Shown piece after piece: positions 36,273-49,180 of a stretch of DNA of 64,000 nt. The translations under genes were made by a program, and so were the position numbers. The stretch's first letter is position 1. Each line of letters starts with the position of its first letter. The DNA lies in assembly GCF_022539665.2 (NCBI RefSeq), contig NC_081331.1:2762501-2826500 (forward strand). Reading direction: 5' to 3'. Under the pieces are notes generated by a model. The model worked only from the letters and a program-made list of their open reading frames with translations. It had not been told where the DNA came from and made no database searches. Origin of the DNA: Daphnia carinata (taxonomy: Eukaryota; Arthropoda; Branchiopoda; Diplostraca; Daphniidae).

Positions 36273-39200
36273 ATGGAAGAATACGTGGTAAGTTCCTTTC
36301 TTTCACCATCTTTTTGCATTCTCCGAAATGTGCCCATGACGTCATTTTTGCAAGCCGTGCCTTCCTCCTTGAAATGGGAAAAAACGAAACATTTTCAAGG
36401 ACTAGTTTACTGAAGTTTGGTGCTCCGTAAGATAAATCCGTGACGAAGTAGTACTATAAAAAAAATGATGGATTTTCATGTAATGTTGGTCAGATGGCCA
36501 GTTTTATAACGATTATATCCTTCGTTTTTTTTTTTATTATTATTGCTTCGACGCAAAATAGAGAGGAAAGTTGCAACTAGACAAAGACCTTGCGAAGCAT
36601 GACATGGTTTTTCACGAATTTTCAGATCTGACAGATAATACGTATTGCAAGCCTACCACTATGATTGGCCCGCCTACGTATTTGAACGTCAAATGAAAAA
36701 TAGAGGAACTAAAATTTGTTGTAGTTAATCGAATTGCCAATTGAATGTTTTAAAACATTTAATAAGAACCAAAATATATGATGTAGTTGCGGATGTTGCC
36801 AGTAATAGTCCATACATACCGGCGGCGGATTAGAAAGCGTTTGGCGGATGTTGTAAACGAACGGGAAAACGCCGCAAAACTGGGTTTGATTCACGACTTA
36901 TCCGTCTATCGTAATATTCTTCTCGTAGCTACGTTCTCGACCGCCATTCTCGGAAATTCCAATTTTTCCATTAAAATTCTAGTTTCCCATTTTTTGACGT
37001 CCCATTTCTTTTTTTTTTACTTCTGTGGCTGTCAAAAAAAAGAAAGGAGCGTCCAGAACCTTTTGTGGTAAGGGTAATCATGCTCGGCAACGCGTCTGCG
37101 GTGTGAGACTTACGGTTTGATCAAATTTCTGTTTTTATATTCAATATTGATATACAGAAAACAAACGAATGCGTATTGAGAGGTCCAATCGTGTGTATTT
37201 CCAAGATCCGTAACTTGATATATCTTAGGGTAAACTTTAATGTGTGGGTTCAACGACCGTACAATCAACCTGAACCAAAGGTTTGTTCCCACGCCAGCCA
37301 AAAAGAAAAAAGGACAGTGTGATCGATCGCCCTTTTCTATAGTCAAATTTTTCTTTCTTCAGCTCCAAGATGGACGAAAGAAAAAAAAAACATGCATCAT
37401 AAAAAAAATCCTATCGCAAAAGGGTTTTCATTTTGTGTAAAAACCTTGAGCAGTAGCCTTATCCAGGCCAGCCGCAGACGAGCATGCGATGGCCCCGTAA
37501 CCGAAAGCAGGTCGCGTGTGTAGCGGCGTCGAGGCCGTCTGGAATCAATACAGTTGTGTGTATGACTCGTTAGCACTCTTCCATGTGTGTACACGTCAAC
37601 GTACCAACCGCCGAATGCACATGGTGTACGCTTTACTACGATCTCTATTAAAGACGATATTTTAATATTATTCGACGTTGAGAGCTTTTTCTATCTACGT
37701 TGAACGAAATTGAAGAAAACAAATAAAAGAATTTTATAGTGTGGACAATAAAAAAGAAATTACCTGCACGAATTTTGTTTTCAAAGTGGGCAGGTCAATT
37801 GCGTTTATTACCAACTAAAAAAAAATTAAATCAATAATAGCATTATTCCAGAAATGAATTTAATTAATTTTGTTTAATTGACTATATTCTGATTAATCAA
37901 TATTAATGTTTAGGAAGTGCCAACTGTGCTGCCAGCGGCCGATTTCGATCCAGTGGCCGACGCCCATGCATTGTAAATTTTTTTTCTATTTCCCTGTCCC
38001 CGTTTTTATGACTGTACAACATGGATATTGTTGCATTTTCTAATTGAATATCTATTTTGTTTTACCTTTAATAAAGGCGCGCTGCGATGAAAGGATTCGG
38101 CACGGACGAACAGGCCATCATCGACATTCTGTGCAAACGATCCAACGCCCAGCGGCAGGCCATCACCGAAGCTTACAAGAAAGAATTTGGTCGAGTAATG
38201 CACTTTCCGTTACACATTCACGCCGGAAGGGTTCCATTACCCACGCCTTTTTCTATCGCACGAAACAACCTTATTTTTTTCCCGTTGTAGCTACGCTTGT
38301 TTATAAAGAAAAAGAAAAAAATTATAGTAGATATCGCTCGTAAACAAGCATTACGAAACATGCAATTGGCCAAATTTTCGTTAAATTTTCGTTGTTTTCT
38401 GATACGTTCTTGACAAGCTGTTCCCGTTTTTATCAGTTTGTTTAAATAAAAATTTATTCCTTTTCAGTTCTTGTCTGTTGATGAGCCCCTAAAAGAATCG
38501 TCGATTCATGTTCGCTTTTAAGTTTGCGAGATTAACTTGTTTCCATAAGTCATAATAGAGATTCCATCCGAAATGTGCGTGTTGTTAATAGCACAAAATA
38601 GCGAATCGATCCCCAAAGTTTCAATTACATCGTAACTGGCACGAACGCGAACACAGCAATATTGCTATCTCTTAATATCGTTGAAACTAAAGTTTGTCAT
38701 TGAATATCAGGGAAAAAAAAAAAAGATTAGTTTGATTGAATCGATTCCGCCATTTCACAATAACGTCCCGCTTGCTTGTAACCGTTTAACTAAGATGCAT
38801 GACAAATAGGGGAAAAAAATATAGAGGGTGGCGGCTTTGATCTTCCCTTAACTTTCTTTCCATCCAATTATAGTGTGTGTGTATTAGATTCCGTTTGTGT
38901 TGGGAAACCCTACTCTTGTTATGTTGTCCAATCGAACATGTGTTCTAAGTGTTGGTCTCTCCTCTTTCCAGGTTGAAGAGGGGAGCAACAAAAATCCCAG
39001 GGTAAATGAGTCAGAACCATCTACCACTACCGAATGCGTCGCGCTTCCTTTCCCTCCTCGGCAGTCAATTTTCCATGCGAAAAAGAAATAATTCCGCAAT
39101 TTTTATAGTTTATCATCACATTGCCAAGTATCACACCATTTGCTGATGGCGTCCGTGTGTTTGTTTTGTTCTCTTTTGTTATTTCGCAATGGATCAACTA

Positions 39201-40750
39201 AAGTAGTAGAATTAAGGCAGACCACAGTCATCATCCTGTCCATTATTGACATTATTTAAGCAGGATTTGATTGCCGATCTGAAGAGCGAATTGGGCGGCA
39301 ATTTCGAGAATGTCATCATTGGTCTGATGTTGCCTACCGATGAATATTGCGCCAAGCAACTGCACAAAGCCATGAAGGGCATTGGAACCAACGAAGATGT
39401 TTTGGTGGAAATCCTCTGCTCCCGACCATATGATGAAATTGTTCAAATCGCCGCTGCTTACGAAAAGCGTAATATTTACTTTTTTAAAATTAAATTTCAC
39501 TGTATTTTGTCAAAATTATTTATTTGTATTTGTATCATAGTGTATGGTTCCACACTGGAGGCCGATGTTCAGGGAGATACATCCGGACCATTTCAGCGCC
39601 TGCTCGTTATGGCCCTCCAGGTTTGAAGAAAATTTCATAGCGCCAGTAATATCTATTGTAGTTTAACAAAAATTAATTCATAGGGACTTAGAGATAATTA
39701 CGCTTATGATCCAGTCAAGGCTGAGGAGCAAGCTCAGATTCTCTATAACGCTGGTAAACATTTAAAATAAACATGAGTACATTGAAAACAAAATAAAAAC
39801 CATCCAATTTTCTAGGTGAGGGAACTGTCGGTACGGACGAAAACGCATTTGTGGAAATTTTGGGTCACGCTGGCCAGCGTCATGCTTACCTGATTTTCCA
39901 GGAATACAAGAAGATTTCTGGAAAAACCATTGAACAGGCGATGGAATCCGAAATGTCTGGAGAACTCCTTCATGGTCTACTAGCCATGGGTATGTCCGTC
40001 GTAATTCACTCATTAATAAACATTGAAAAGGTAGTTGCATCTTCGTTTGATTTTAGTGAAAACCGTTCACAACCGACCAGCCTACTTTGCCGAGCGCTTG
40101 GAAGTCGCCATGAAAGGCTTGGGCACGGATGACGACGCCCTGATCCGCATCATCGTCAGCCGTTGCGAAATCGATCTTGCAAATATCAAGTTTGAATATG
40201 AACGCATCAACGGCAGAACACTTCTTAGCGCAGTCAAGGTAAATTAATTTAAATTAACTTTCTAGTTTTTTTTTTTTAAACTTTCTTGTACATTCGATCG
40301 GTCCTTGACACGCATTTAATTATTCGTTAATTCGACTAACGAATGAACTTGAAAATGATTTGACCTTTTTGTAACTGAATGTTTTGCTTGCCCCTTTTGC
40401 ATTTTGTGTGATGATGTTTGACCCTACCAAATGTGTCCGACTACATCTAAATGGGTGCAGAGCGAGGAAGAAGCGGTAAGTTGATCTTCTTCCAGGATTC
40501 CATCGTGCACTTTCGTGTCTTCGATCTATTAGTCTATTAAGCACTTTGATGTTCGTTCCTTCTCAGATTAGATTTACAACCTAATAATCTATGCTGAAGT
40601 ATTTTCCTTTTCTTCTAAATTCGTTTGCTTGGATGATCTTCCATGAAATATGGTGGTAAAATGTCGAATGACATTCTCTTTTCTCAATATTAGGGCGAAA
40701 CTTCAGGCGATTATCGTAACGCTCTTCTTGCCCTCATTGGATCTGCTTGA
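36273..40750 (+). CDS. Annexin A (first of a tandem pair)
   Basis: Exons join in phase: 36273-36287, 37914-37972, 38077-38194, 39264-39468, 39541-39620, 39684-39753, 39816-39989, 40057-40238 and 40694-40750, giving 319 residues, or 324 if the 15-nt exon 40461-40475 is used. Four annexin repeats are visible, with calcium loops [26 protein letters not shown] and MKGLGTDDD, plus the repeat-4 [16 protein letters not shown] end. The protein binds acidic phospholipid membranes in a calcium-dependent way. The N-terminal tail is short ([19 protein letters not shown]). Two introns exceed 1 kb (36288-37913 and 38195-39263), long for this window, and may hold regulatory sequence or alternative first exons. 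The second copy follows at 41594. Confidence 0.95.
40461..40475 (+). other. Probable 15-nt cassette microexon of annexin A
   Basis: The bases agcgaggaagaagcg are flanked by gtgcag on the left and gtaagt on the right, and encode S-E-E-E-A in phase between exons 40057-40238 and 40694-40750. They would insert an acidic stretch directly before GETSGDY, at the repeat-4 type II calcium loop. Both the inclusion and the skipping forms keep the frame. Confidence 0.55.
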
Positions 40751-41593
40751 ATTTACCGATTCAACTTCATGATCCCGGGCCGTCGAGCACAAATGGCGAA
40801 ACCCTCTTCCAGTATATCCAGGATTGTAGTCACCCTTATTCGTGTTTACGTGTTATCTTCGTGATTTTCTTTTATCACTTTGGTAAACTGGTTTATTGGT
40901 TATCTATGGGGCTTTGCAGCGTTCTGTACGTCCATCAGAAGTACACCAATCCATTTTTTTTTTTACTTTCGATGATGGTGGTAGTTTCCGTACCCTATGA
41001 GCTCTCTCCATTTTCTTCCGAACATCCACCATTGCCGAATGGTCAACATTTTCTTCACATTTATTCGCCATTTCAATGTGCTTCTGTATCTGATTTGGCA
41101 AGCTTTGAATACATCAGTTATTACTGTCGACTTGCTGTAGAAAATCAACGACGGAAATATGTTAAACAAGTTTATTTATATCTAAAGTATCCCTGATGTC
41201 GAGCCAAATGGAAACGACTGACGTATGTGTGTGTTTTCAAAATACCGGGATATTTCTTTAAATTCTTTCTCTTTTTGCGTTCTCTTTCCTTTTGAGGGTC
41301 GTCAAACACACTTTCACTTTCGGAAAAAGGGAAACTGGTTTTTTGATAGGGAATGTGGTTTCCAGTTGCCTCATGAGCTCCTCCTTTACGGTTTGGTGCT
41401 CCTCGTGTCAAGATCAGTCCGTCCAGATTCCTTAATAATATGGTTTCGTTCCTATTAAACAGACGTGTATTTCGTTTACTTTTGCAACACATCAAACCAT
41501 TTAACTAATCTGCGAAGTAAGTTTTAAAGTGTTTCAGCAAGTCTCTTGTGGCATTTGGTGTTGATCGATTAACTAATTGGTTTTCTCTTACAG
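40751..41593. other. Annexin A 3' UTR and annexin B promoter
   Basis: A 149-codon frame at 40747-41196 lies in the annexin A 3' UTR and resembles no protein. At 41456-41480 the words aaacagacgtgt and ttcgtt repeat those upstream of annexin A. A donor GTAAG near 41515 and an acceptor at 41592 mark the 5' UTR intron of annexin B. Confidence 0.45.
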
Positions 41594-43793
41594 TGTCGGT
41601 GTCCTGGTTTAGTGACATCGAAACTGTTAAGGTATTACGTTATCTTAATAGCACAAGAAAACAATGGAGGAGTTAAAAAGTAAATTCATTTGTGAATGAA
41701 CCAACAGCCCCTACGATTCATCAGAAATTCCCTTTCACAGTTAACAGTCGTGGTTGGCCTAATTATCATTTTTCTCCAGGATATTGCTAGTTATGGTGTC
41801 AACGGAACTTAAAAATGTGTTAGAGTCAAATTCTTTGCAAATTTCCGGCGGTGAATATGACCTTGCCGTCTGCCGGATTGCGCAATTATTTTAAGGGATT
41901 TTTTGCGTTTTGTTATTTCAACTCAATATCCTTCGTATAAATTCATTCTTACCAACTATGAATACTGAAATCTCCTTAAGCATAAAACAATTTCTACTTA
42001 GCTATCCCAGATTGGTTCATATATCATCAGACAGTAATAAACAATTAAAAAATTACATTAGAACATTCACATGTTAAATCTGGGGAAAGTTAATGTCAGC
42101 TATTTAAGTTTAATTTTTTTAATTATTTTTGTTTAAGACTAAATTGTATTTTACAAGCACAGGAATTTCCGTCTGTGCTGCCTGCCACCCATTTCGACCC
42201 GTTGTCTGACGTTAGCGCATTGTAATTATTATTTTTTAAATGTCCATTATCTCGTCTAACTGGAACGTTATTCATGATTCTTTTAGACGAGCTGCCATGA
42301 AAGGATTTGGCACAGATGAACATGCCCTCATCGACATTCTTTGCCAACGATCCAATGACCAGCGCCAGTCGATTATGGAACTCTATGGCCGCATTGTTAC
42401 TCGGGTAAAAATAATTTTGTTTCTACAACTATTCCAATGCTTTGCTCGAATACCAATTGCTCATTTACCAGAATCCTCGATTAAGACATTTTTAATGTCT
42501 AACTGCATTCGCCAAGAGAAACCGCTGTGTAAACTAATCTGACCTTTAACTTACGCAGCCCTTAATTGCCGATCTCAAAAGCGAACTGAGTGGAAATTTC
42601 AAGCATGTTATGGTCGGCCTGATGTTTCCGACGAATTTCTACTGCGCCAAACAATTGCACAAAGCCATGAAAGGCATTGTTAGAACCAAGGAGGATGTTT
42701 TGGTAGAAATACTCTGCTCCCGACCCTACGAAGAAATAGAAAAGATTGCTGCTGCTTACCAATCATGTAAATTATAGATTCTAAAGAAATTAACTCAAGT
42801 TTCATGGTATCGTTTTTGTAATTATCAAAACAGCGTACGGCACCGCGCTAATAGAAGATGTCAAGAAAGGTAACTATTGCACAGTTGTAGAGACAAACAC
42901 ATTGAATTTTACTGTAACTAAATTTTTTGTAAGGAACTTCTGGAACATTTCGGCAATTGCTTATCATGACTCTCCAGGTAAAAACTTTTCTTGGCAATAA
43001 GTTTTATTAATGAATATTTAAAAATGAGAAACCATTTACATTTGTAGAAAATGACAGACCAGAGTAATGGTTTTGGCGATTGTGCTTACGATCCAGTTAA
43101 AGCAAAAGAGAAGGCCAAAATTCTTTACAAAGGTAGAAATTGTAAAAGGGTACGATTTTAAAAAGCGTAGTCTAATCAGCAACATGTAATACGTAGGTGA
43201 GCGAAAAATAGAAACAAATGTAAATGTTTTCCTGGACATATTCGGTTTCGCCGTCCAACGCCGTCGACAAGTTACCATAATTTTCCACGAATACGAAAAG
43301 ATTTCAGGGAAAACTATTGAACAGCTAATGAAATCAAAATTGTCTGGTGCAGTATTGAATGGTCTACTAACAATAGGTATATTTGTTTTTAAAATACGGC
43401 AACTACGAAATGTTATCTCTCATCTGTATTGTTATTTGCCAGTCAAAACAATCCGCAATCGACCAGCTTATTTTGCTGAACGGTTGAAAATTGCAATAAG
43501 CGGTTGGGGAATGGATAATGATACATTAATTCGCATTATCCTTAGTCGCTGTGAAATTGATTTAACCAACATTATGTACGAGTACGAATGCATGTATGGC
43601 AAAGCGCTCTTTGACGCCGTAAAAGTAAGTTCTTTTCTGCTAGCATACATATCCATTCTGAAACGTTGATATTCAACAATAGGAAGATACTTCTGGTTAT
43701 TATCGACGCAGTCTCCTCACCCTCCTTGGCATTGAGCCGTTGGTTCGAATGAACTCATCTTCGTGTTCTTCGTGTAATGTTTCTTGCGTTTGA
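41594..43793 (+). CDS. Annexin B, tandem duplicate with lost start codon
   Basis: Homologous exons are 41594-41631, 42163-42221, 42287-42404, 42559-42766, 42834-42869, 42934-42977, 43048-43132, 43197-43376, 43443-43624 and 43683-43793, all in phase and free of stops. In the first exon the codon aligned to annexin A's ATG is ATC (41617-41619) and no other in-frame ATG exists there or in the next exon. The first ATG is at 42297 ([13 protein letters not shown]), giving 317 residues and losing only the N-terminal tail. Three calcium loops are degraded: repeat 2 reads MKGIVRTKED with an inserted codon, repeat 3 GERKIETN, repeat 4 SGWGMDND. Repeat 1 is intact. The C terminus gains a Ser/Cys-rich tail. 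One extra intron (42870-42933) is absent from annexin A. It is either a diverged annexin with weak calcium binding or an early pseudogene. Confidence 0.85.
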
Positions 43794-45021
43794 AAAAAAA
43801 AAAACACTAGTCCTCATTGCGCTGTGGCACCATTCATCAATGGAACGAAGAAAAAGTTCTGAAAAAATAGTAATCGATACTAAACCTTTACAATGCTGGT
43901 CCATTTTGGCTCCAGAATAAGAATCCAGTTAGGAATTCGCTCAGGAATCTCACATGTTTTCGCTACGTGAATGTGAATCTCTGCCACTCACAGTACGTTA
44001 TTCTCCCGTTGTTTATTTACTGACTGTGTTGGTTATTAAGCTGCAGACACATTGCGAAGTTTAAAATGAATCAGATAAAATATTAAGTTGTATTTTAAGG
44101 AAAATTCACCTACTATGTGAAAAAAAATTCAATCTAAGCTTCCGATTCAACAACTGACGGAATCGAAGCATTTATCCGAAAAGAACGTGACATGGAAACG
44201 CTACTTTAATGCGTCATGGTTTTCACAGATGAGAACTAGACAGGCAGATGAAGAATTTGGCTGGAAAAAGCAAAACAAATCATAAATTCAGTTCTAAGTA
44301 ATGTATTTAGTGGCCGTTATAGTTTAAGACACACAATTTTACGTTTTAGCGTTTTTTACGACTCGTACGTGGCACTCATCGTATTTTTGCTCATGAAGAT
44401 ATAGTTTATCTAGGAACTCCGTGCTGGATTACCTTCGTCTTCAATTGTAAGCTTACAGACACTTTGCCTAGACTCTAAACACTAGACACTTAGAAAACGG
44501 TTAGATTATTTCGAGATGTCAAGATGGTACACCTGAGTAACAATACAAGTGCATGCTCAAAAGCTAGTTATAAAACACACGTTCTCGAATATGTCATTTT
44601 TGAGGTATTTTAACGGCCGATTAAAAAACAGAGCTTCCACGTTAAACAGGTTTGTTTAAGAAATTGTACTGCCTTATAATTGTTTCTAAATTGTGTAACC
44701 ATGCCACAGGCAGTTCCCAACCGAAGCGAACACGTTACATAATATTAACTCCCGCGATACACAACAAGATTTTCTTATCCATGCTAGAATTATCTTATTC
44801 TTGTACAATATCAGTTTAATAACGTTTGGACAGACTCTCATCCAACGCACAGAGCACGATTAGCCCATTACATTTCAAAAGATTGCGCAAGAGGGCGGTT
44901 GCAACAAACACCGAGCCAGGAGGTGGCGCTGAACTGAAGAAAAAGGAAATTGGCAGAGCGTTAAAAACACATGCGAGTTTTTACTGTTGTACGTCATTAA
45001 CTGCTATTCTGTCTTGGAAAA
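43794..45021. other. Intergenic between annexin B and UPF1
   Basis: No gene, repeat or RNA recognised. It should include the annexin B 3' UTR and the UPF1 promoter. A 114-codon frame across the UPF1 start is in a different frame from UPF1. Confidence 0.45.
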
Positions 45022-48000
45022 ATGAGTGTGGATACTTTTGGGCCAAATTCGCAAACGCTCACTTTCCTCGACACAGAGGAAAACGATCTACTAGGGGCGG
45101 ACACACAGGGAACAGATTTCGATTTTCGCGATTTTACTTTACCGAGTCAAACTCAGGCTTCACAACTTGATCATGCCAGCCTACACAAATCAATGGGAAA
45201 ACATCAGGTAAATCTCAAACATATGTTTTGGTTAGTGACTTTCACTAACATAAGTTCACTTCCAGGCCAATGGGTTGGACTCGATAGATTCACAGCTTGC
45301 TTCTGCGATGAAAAATTTGAATGACTTACAGTTTGAAGAAGAAGATGAAGAGGGCTACTACAGCAAAGATTTGCCACCACATGCTTGCAAGTATTGTGGC
45401 ATTCATGATCCAGGTTGTGTTGTGATGTGCAATCTTTGCAAGAAATGGTTCTGTAATGGAAAAGGGAACACTTCAGGTTCCCATATTGTGAATCATCTTG
45501 TGAGAGCCAAACATAAAGTAAACCTTGATTGAAGCTGATGCAAATCATTTCAAAATCTCTATCTTTTCAAACTATCGTCCAGGAGGTTACTCTGCACCGT
45601 GATGGACCTCTAGGGGAAACGGTTTTGGAATGCTACTCCTGTGGTGTCAGGAATGTTTTTGTTTTGGGTTTTATTCCTGCCAAAGCTGACTCAGTTGTGG
45701 TTCTACTATGCCGTCAACCTTGTGCAGCTCAGTCATCTTTGAAAGACATGAACTGGTAAATTTGGTCATCAGGGAGATCTTAAATACCTCTTAATTTTTG
45801 CATACTATTTTTTTTCATATTAGGGACATTGAACAGTGGAAACCCCTTATAGCCGACCGTTGTTTCCTTAGTTGGCTTGTCCGCAGCCCTTCAGAAGCCG
45901 AACAGATGAGAGCTCGGCAGTTGACGGCTCAGCAGCTAAACCGTTTGGAAGAGATGTGGAAAGAGAAACCTGAAGCCAGCTTTGAAGACTTGGAACGTCC
46001 TGGCGTTGATGAGGAACCGCAACACGTGTTGCTTCGATATGAAGATGGTTACCAATACCAGAACATTTTTGGTCCATTAGTGAAACTTGAAGCTGACTAC
46101 GATCGGCGAGTTAAGGAAGCCCAAACTCAAGATAATGTTCACGTTCGCTGGGACGTTGGTCTCAATAAAAAGACGGTCGCTTACTTTAGTCTTCAAAAGA
46201 CAGATAGCGGTAATACCGTAATATTTTCGACGTTAAAACGTAATTTTTTCATTCCGTTTCCCATTTCTTTGTAAACCAGACATGAAACTAATGCACGGTG
46301 ATGAGCTAAGACTTCGGTACCTTGGGGAATTACACAAGCCTTGGACCGGTTTGGGGCATGTGATTAAACTTCCGGATAACTACGGCGAAGAAGTCGGAAT
46401 TGAATTAAAGAATTCAAACGGAGCGCCTACAGAATGCTCCACTAATTTCGTTGTGGATTTTGTTTGGAAGTCAACGTCTTTCGATAGGTAACGTTCCATT
46501 AACTGCATACTTCAAGTGGACATTTTAGCTAATGCACGGACAATTGTACAGGATGCAATCAGCTTTGAGGAAGTTTGCTGTTGATGAAAGCAGTGTATCA
46601 GCTTACATTTATCATCGTTTGCTCGGGCACGAGGTTGAAGATGTCGTTTTTCGCCTTCATCTCCCGAAACATTTTTCCGCTCCTGACCTGCCTGAGCTTA
46701 ATCGATCTCAGGTAATGCACCACGAATAAAAAGTTCGTACATTTTTGGTTTCACGTATTTAATGTTGCAGGTGTTTGCTGTGAAGCAAGCTGTCCAACGA
46801 CCATTGACGTTAATTCAGGGACCACCTGGTACCGGAAAAACAGTGACATCGGCCACTATCGTTTATCATCTGGCCAAACTTGGATCAGGACCAGTATTAG
46901 TTTGCGCCCCGTCCAACATCGCTGTCGATCAATTGACTGAAAAAATCCACCGAACTGGATTGAAAGTGGTGCGACTTTGTGCGAAATCTCGAGAGGCAAT
47001 CGACTCGCCAGTTTCGTTCCTAGCCTTGCACAACCAAGTTCGATGCCTTGAAGGGTAAACAATAACTTGACGGTGCCTTTCGTCACAGGGATAATTACCG
47101 CTTGAATGTATTGCAGGGCTTCGGAATTGCGGAAGTTGGTTCAACTCAAAGAAGAAGTCGGTGAACTGTCACAAGGAGATGAAAAGCGATACCGTATGCT
47201 GAAGCGACAAGCAGAACGAGAGCTTCTTGAAGCAGCGGATGTTTTGGCTTGCACCTGCGTTGGTGCCGGTGATGTTCGCCTGGCACGAATTAAATTTGCT
47301 TCTATTTTGATTGACGAATCTATGCAAGCCACCGAACCTGAATGCATGGTTCCTGTCGTTCTGGGGGCTAGACAGGTATAGAATTTATAACTTGAAACGA
47401 AATAGCTTGATGTGAATCTTTTCATTTGTTTCTAGCTCATTCTTGTTGGAGATCATTGTCAGTTGGGACCAGTTGTGATGTGTAAGCCAGCTGCTAAAGC
47501 TGGTCTCTCGCAATCACTTTTCGAACGATTTGTGGTACTTGGAATCCGGCCTTTCCGTTTGGAAGTGCAGTATCGAATGCACCCCCGTCTTTCCGAGTTC
47601 CCGTCCAATTTCTTCTATGAGGGTTCGCTGCAAAATGGTGTGTGTGCCGAGGACCGTATCCTTCGAGGTGTGGACTTCCCTTGGCCCATGCCAGATAGGC
47701 CCATGTTCTTCTATGTTACTTTGGGCCAAGAAGAAATTGCTGGCTCTGGAACATCCTATTTGAACAGAACCGAAGCATCCAACGTTGAAAAGATCGCTAC
47801 GCGATTCTTGCGATCAGGAGTCAAACCAGAGCAAATTGGCATCATCACACCTTATGAAGGACAGCGAGCTTACCTCGTGCAGTACATGCAACACCAGGGA
47901 TCACTACACGCTAAACTATATCAGGTAAAAACAAATAAGGTTCGTGAAATTCAAGAGCTATATAATGCATTTGTTTTCGTTTCAGGATATCGAAATCGCT

Positions 48001-49180
48001 AGCGTTGACGCTTTCCAGGGTCGAGAAAAAGACATTATAATCATGTCGTGCGTACGCTCCAACGAAAACCAAGGAATCGGTTTCCTTAATGATCCTCGTC
48101 GATTGAACGTGGCCATGACTCGCGCACGTTACGGAATTATCATTGTTGGCAACCCCAAGGTGTTGGCCAAACAACCCGTGTGGAATCACCTGCTTCACTT
48201 TTACAAAGAAAACCATGTTCTGACAGAGGGAGCTCTTAATAATCTCAAAGAATCGATGATGCAGTTTCCTAAACCAAAGAAACCTGTCAATAGTTTTAAT
48301 CCCGGTCAGCATTTCATGTCTACCGCCGTGTACGATGCCCGCCAGGTATTTGACACTCGTACAAGAAACAGCTTTCTTTTACTTCATCGATTGTCTTCAT
48401 TAAAAGGCCATGGTCCCTGGTTCTGTCTACGATCGATCGGGTGGAGGTCAACCCCCTAACAACAACGGAATCAACACCTACATCCCGCGAGCAACAGCCA
48501 ATGTCGGCGATCCTTACAGCCGTCTGCACGATCCAATTGGCTACATTGCTCCTGAACGAGCCCAAGCTGCACTTTCTGCTATGCCCGTTCCGCTTGGGGT
48601 CTTTATGAATATGACACACGTCCCACCTAGATTCCACGGACAACAGCAACAAGGAATGCATAGTAATTCGAAGCCTAATCAAAGACCAAAAGAAAATGCT
48701 CGTACAAGTGGACCTCGAGCTGGGAAAGCTGCCAACAAAGGAAATTCTTCGCTGTTTACCCAGTCACTTTCGCAGAATACACAGGATGTCTCTACCCAGC
48801 CCTTCAGCCAGGGAGGCATGGCTCTGACACAGGGAATGTCACAGGTATTAAACCAAGTTGCCAACCGTTTTTGTCCATCACGGGACTAAGTCTTTGGTTG
48901 TCATACAGGGTATGTCGCAAACAGTTTCGGGTTTCGGCGCCCTATCACAGTCGGGTCTATCCCAGTTAGATCCTTCTCAAGACCCATACCTTTCGTCAGA
49001 CTATCAGTCACAAATGGATGGGTTGCTCTCCCAAGATTCTACGTATCAAGGAGGGCGTTCGGCCTTCTTCCGCCATGGCTCCCAGTTCACGCAGGTAGGC
49101 TAACAGAATGAATGATAACCATTTTTTAACGCTTTATGCGTCATTTAAAAACATTCATTTTATTGTTACAGCCGTACTGA
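45022..49180 (+). CDS. UPF1: Regulator of nonsense transcripts 1 (UPF1 RNA helicase)
   Basis: Thirteen exons join in phase: 45022-45207, 45266-45517, 45583-45755, 45824-46209, 46280-46487, 46552-46711, 46771-47054, 47117-47375, 47436-47924, 47986-48345, 48407-48844, 48909-49094 and 49172-49180, giving 1129 residues. The CH domain starts [20 protein letters not shown] and ends [17 protein letters not shown]. The SF1 helicase core shows GPPGTGKT (Walker A), [12 protein letters not shown] (Walker B), [16 protein letters not shown] and [18 protein letters not shown]. The C terminus is rich in SQ/TQ sites ([14 protein letters not shown]), the targets of the SMG1 kinase. UPF1 is the central ATPase of nonsense-mediated decay. 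The last coding exon supplies only Pro, Tyr and the stop. Confidence 0.98.

Noticed and set aside
36787-37071. Possible alternative first exon inside the long annexin A intron (94-codon frame)
   Set aside because: No annexin-like sequence and no in-phase donor to exon 37914 that I could defend.
40747-41196. A 149-codon open frame on the plus strand directly after annexin A
   Set aside because: It overlaps the annexin A stop, lies in its 3' UTR, is low in coding character and matches no family.
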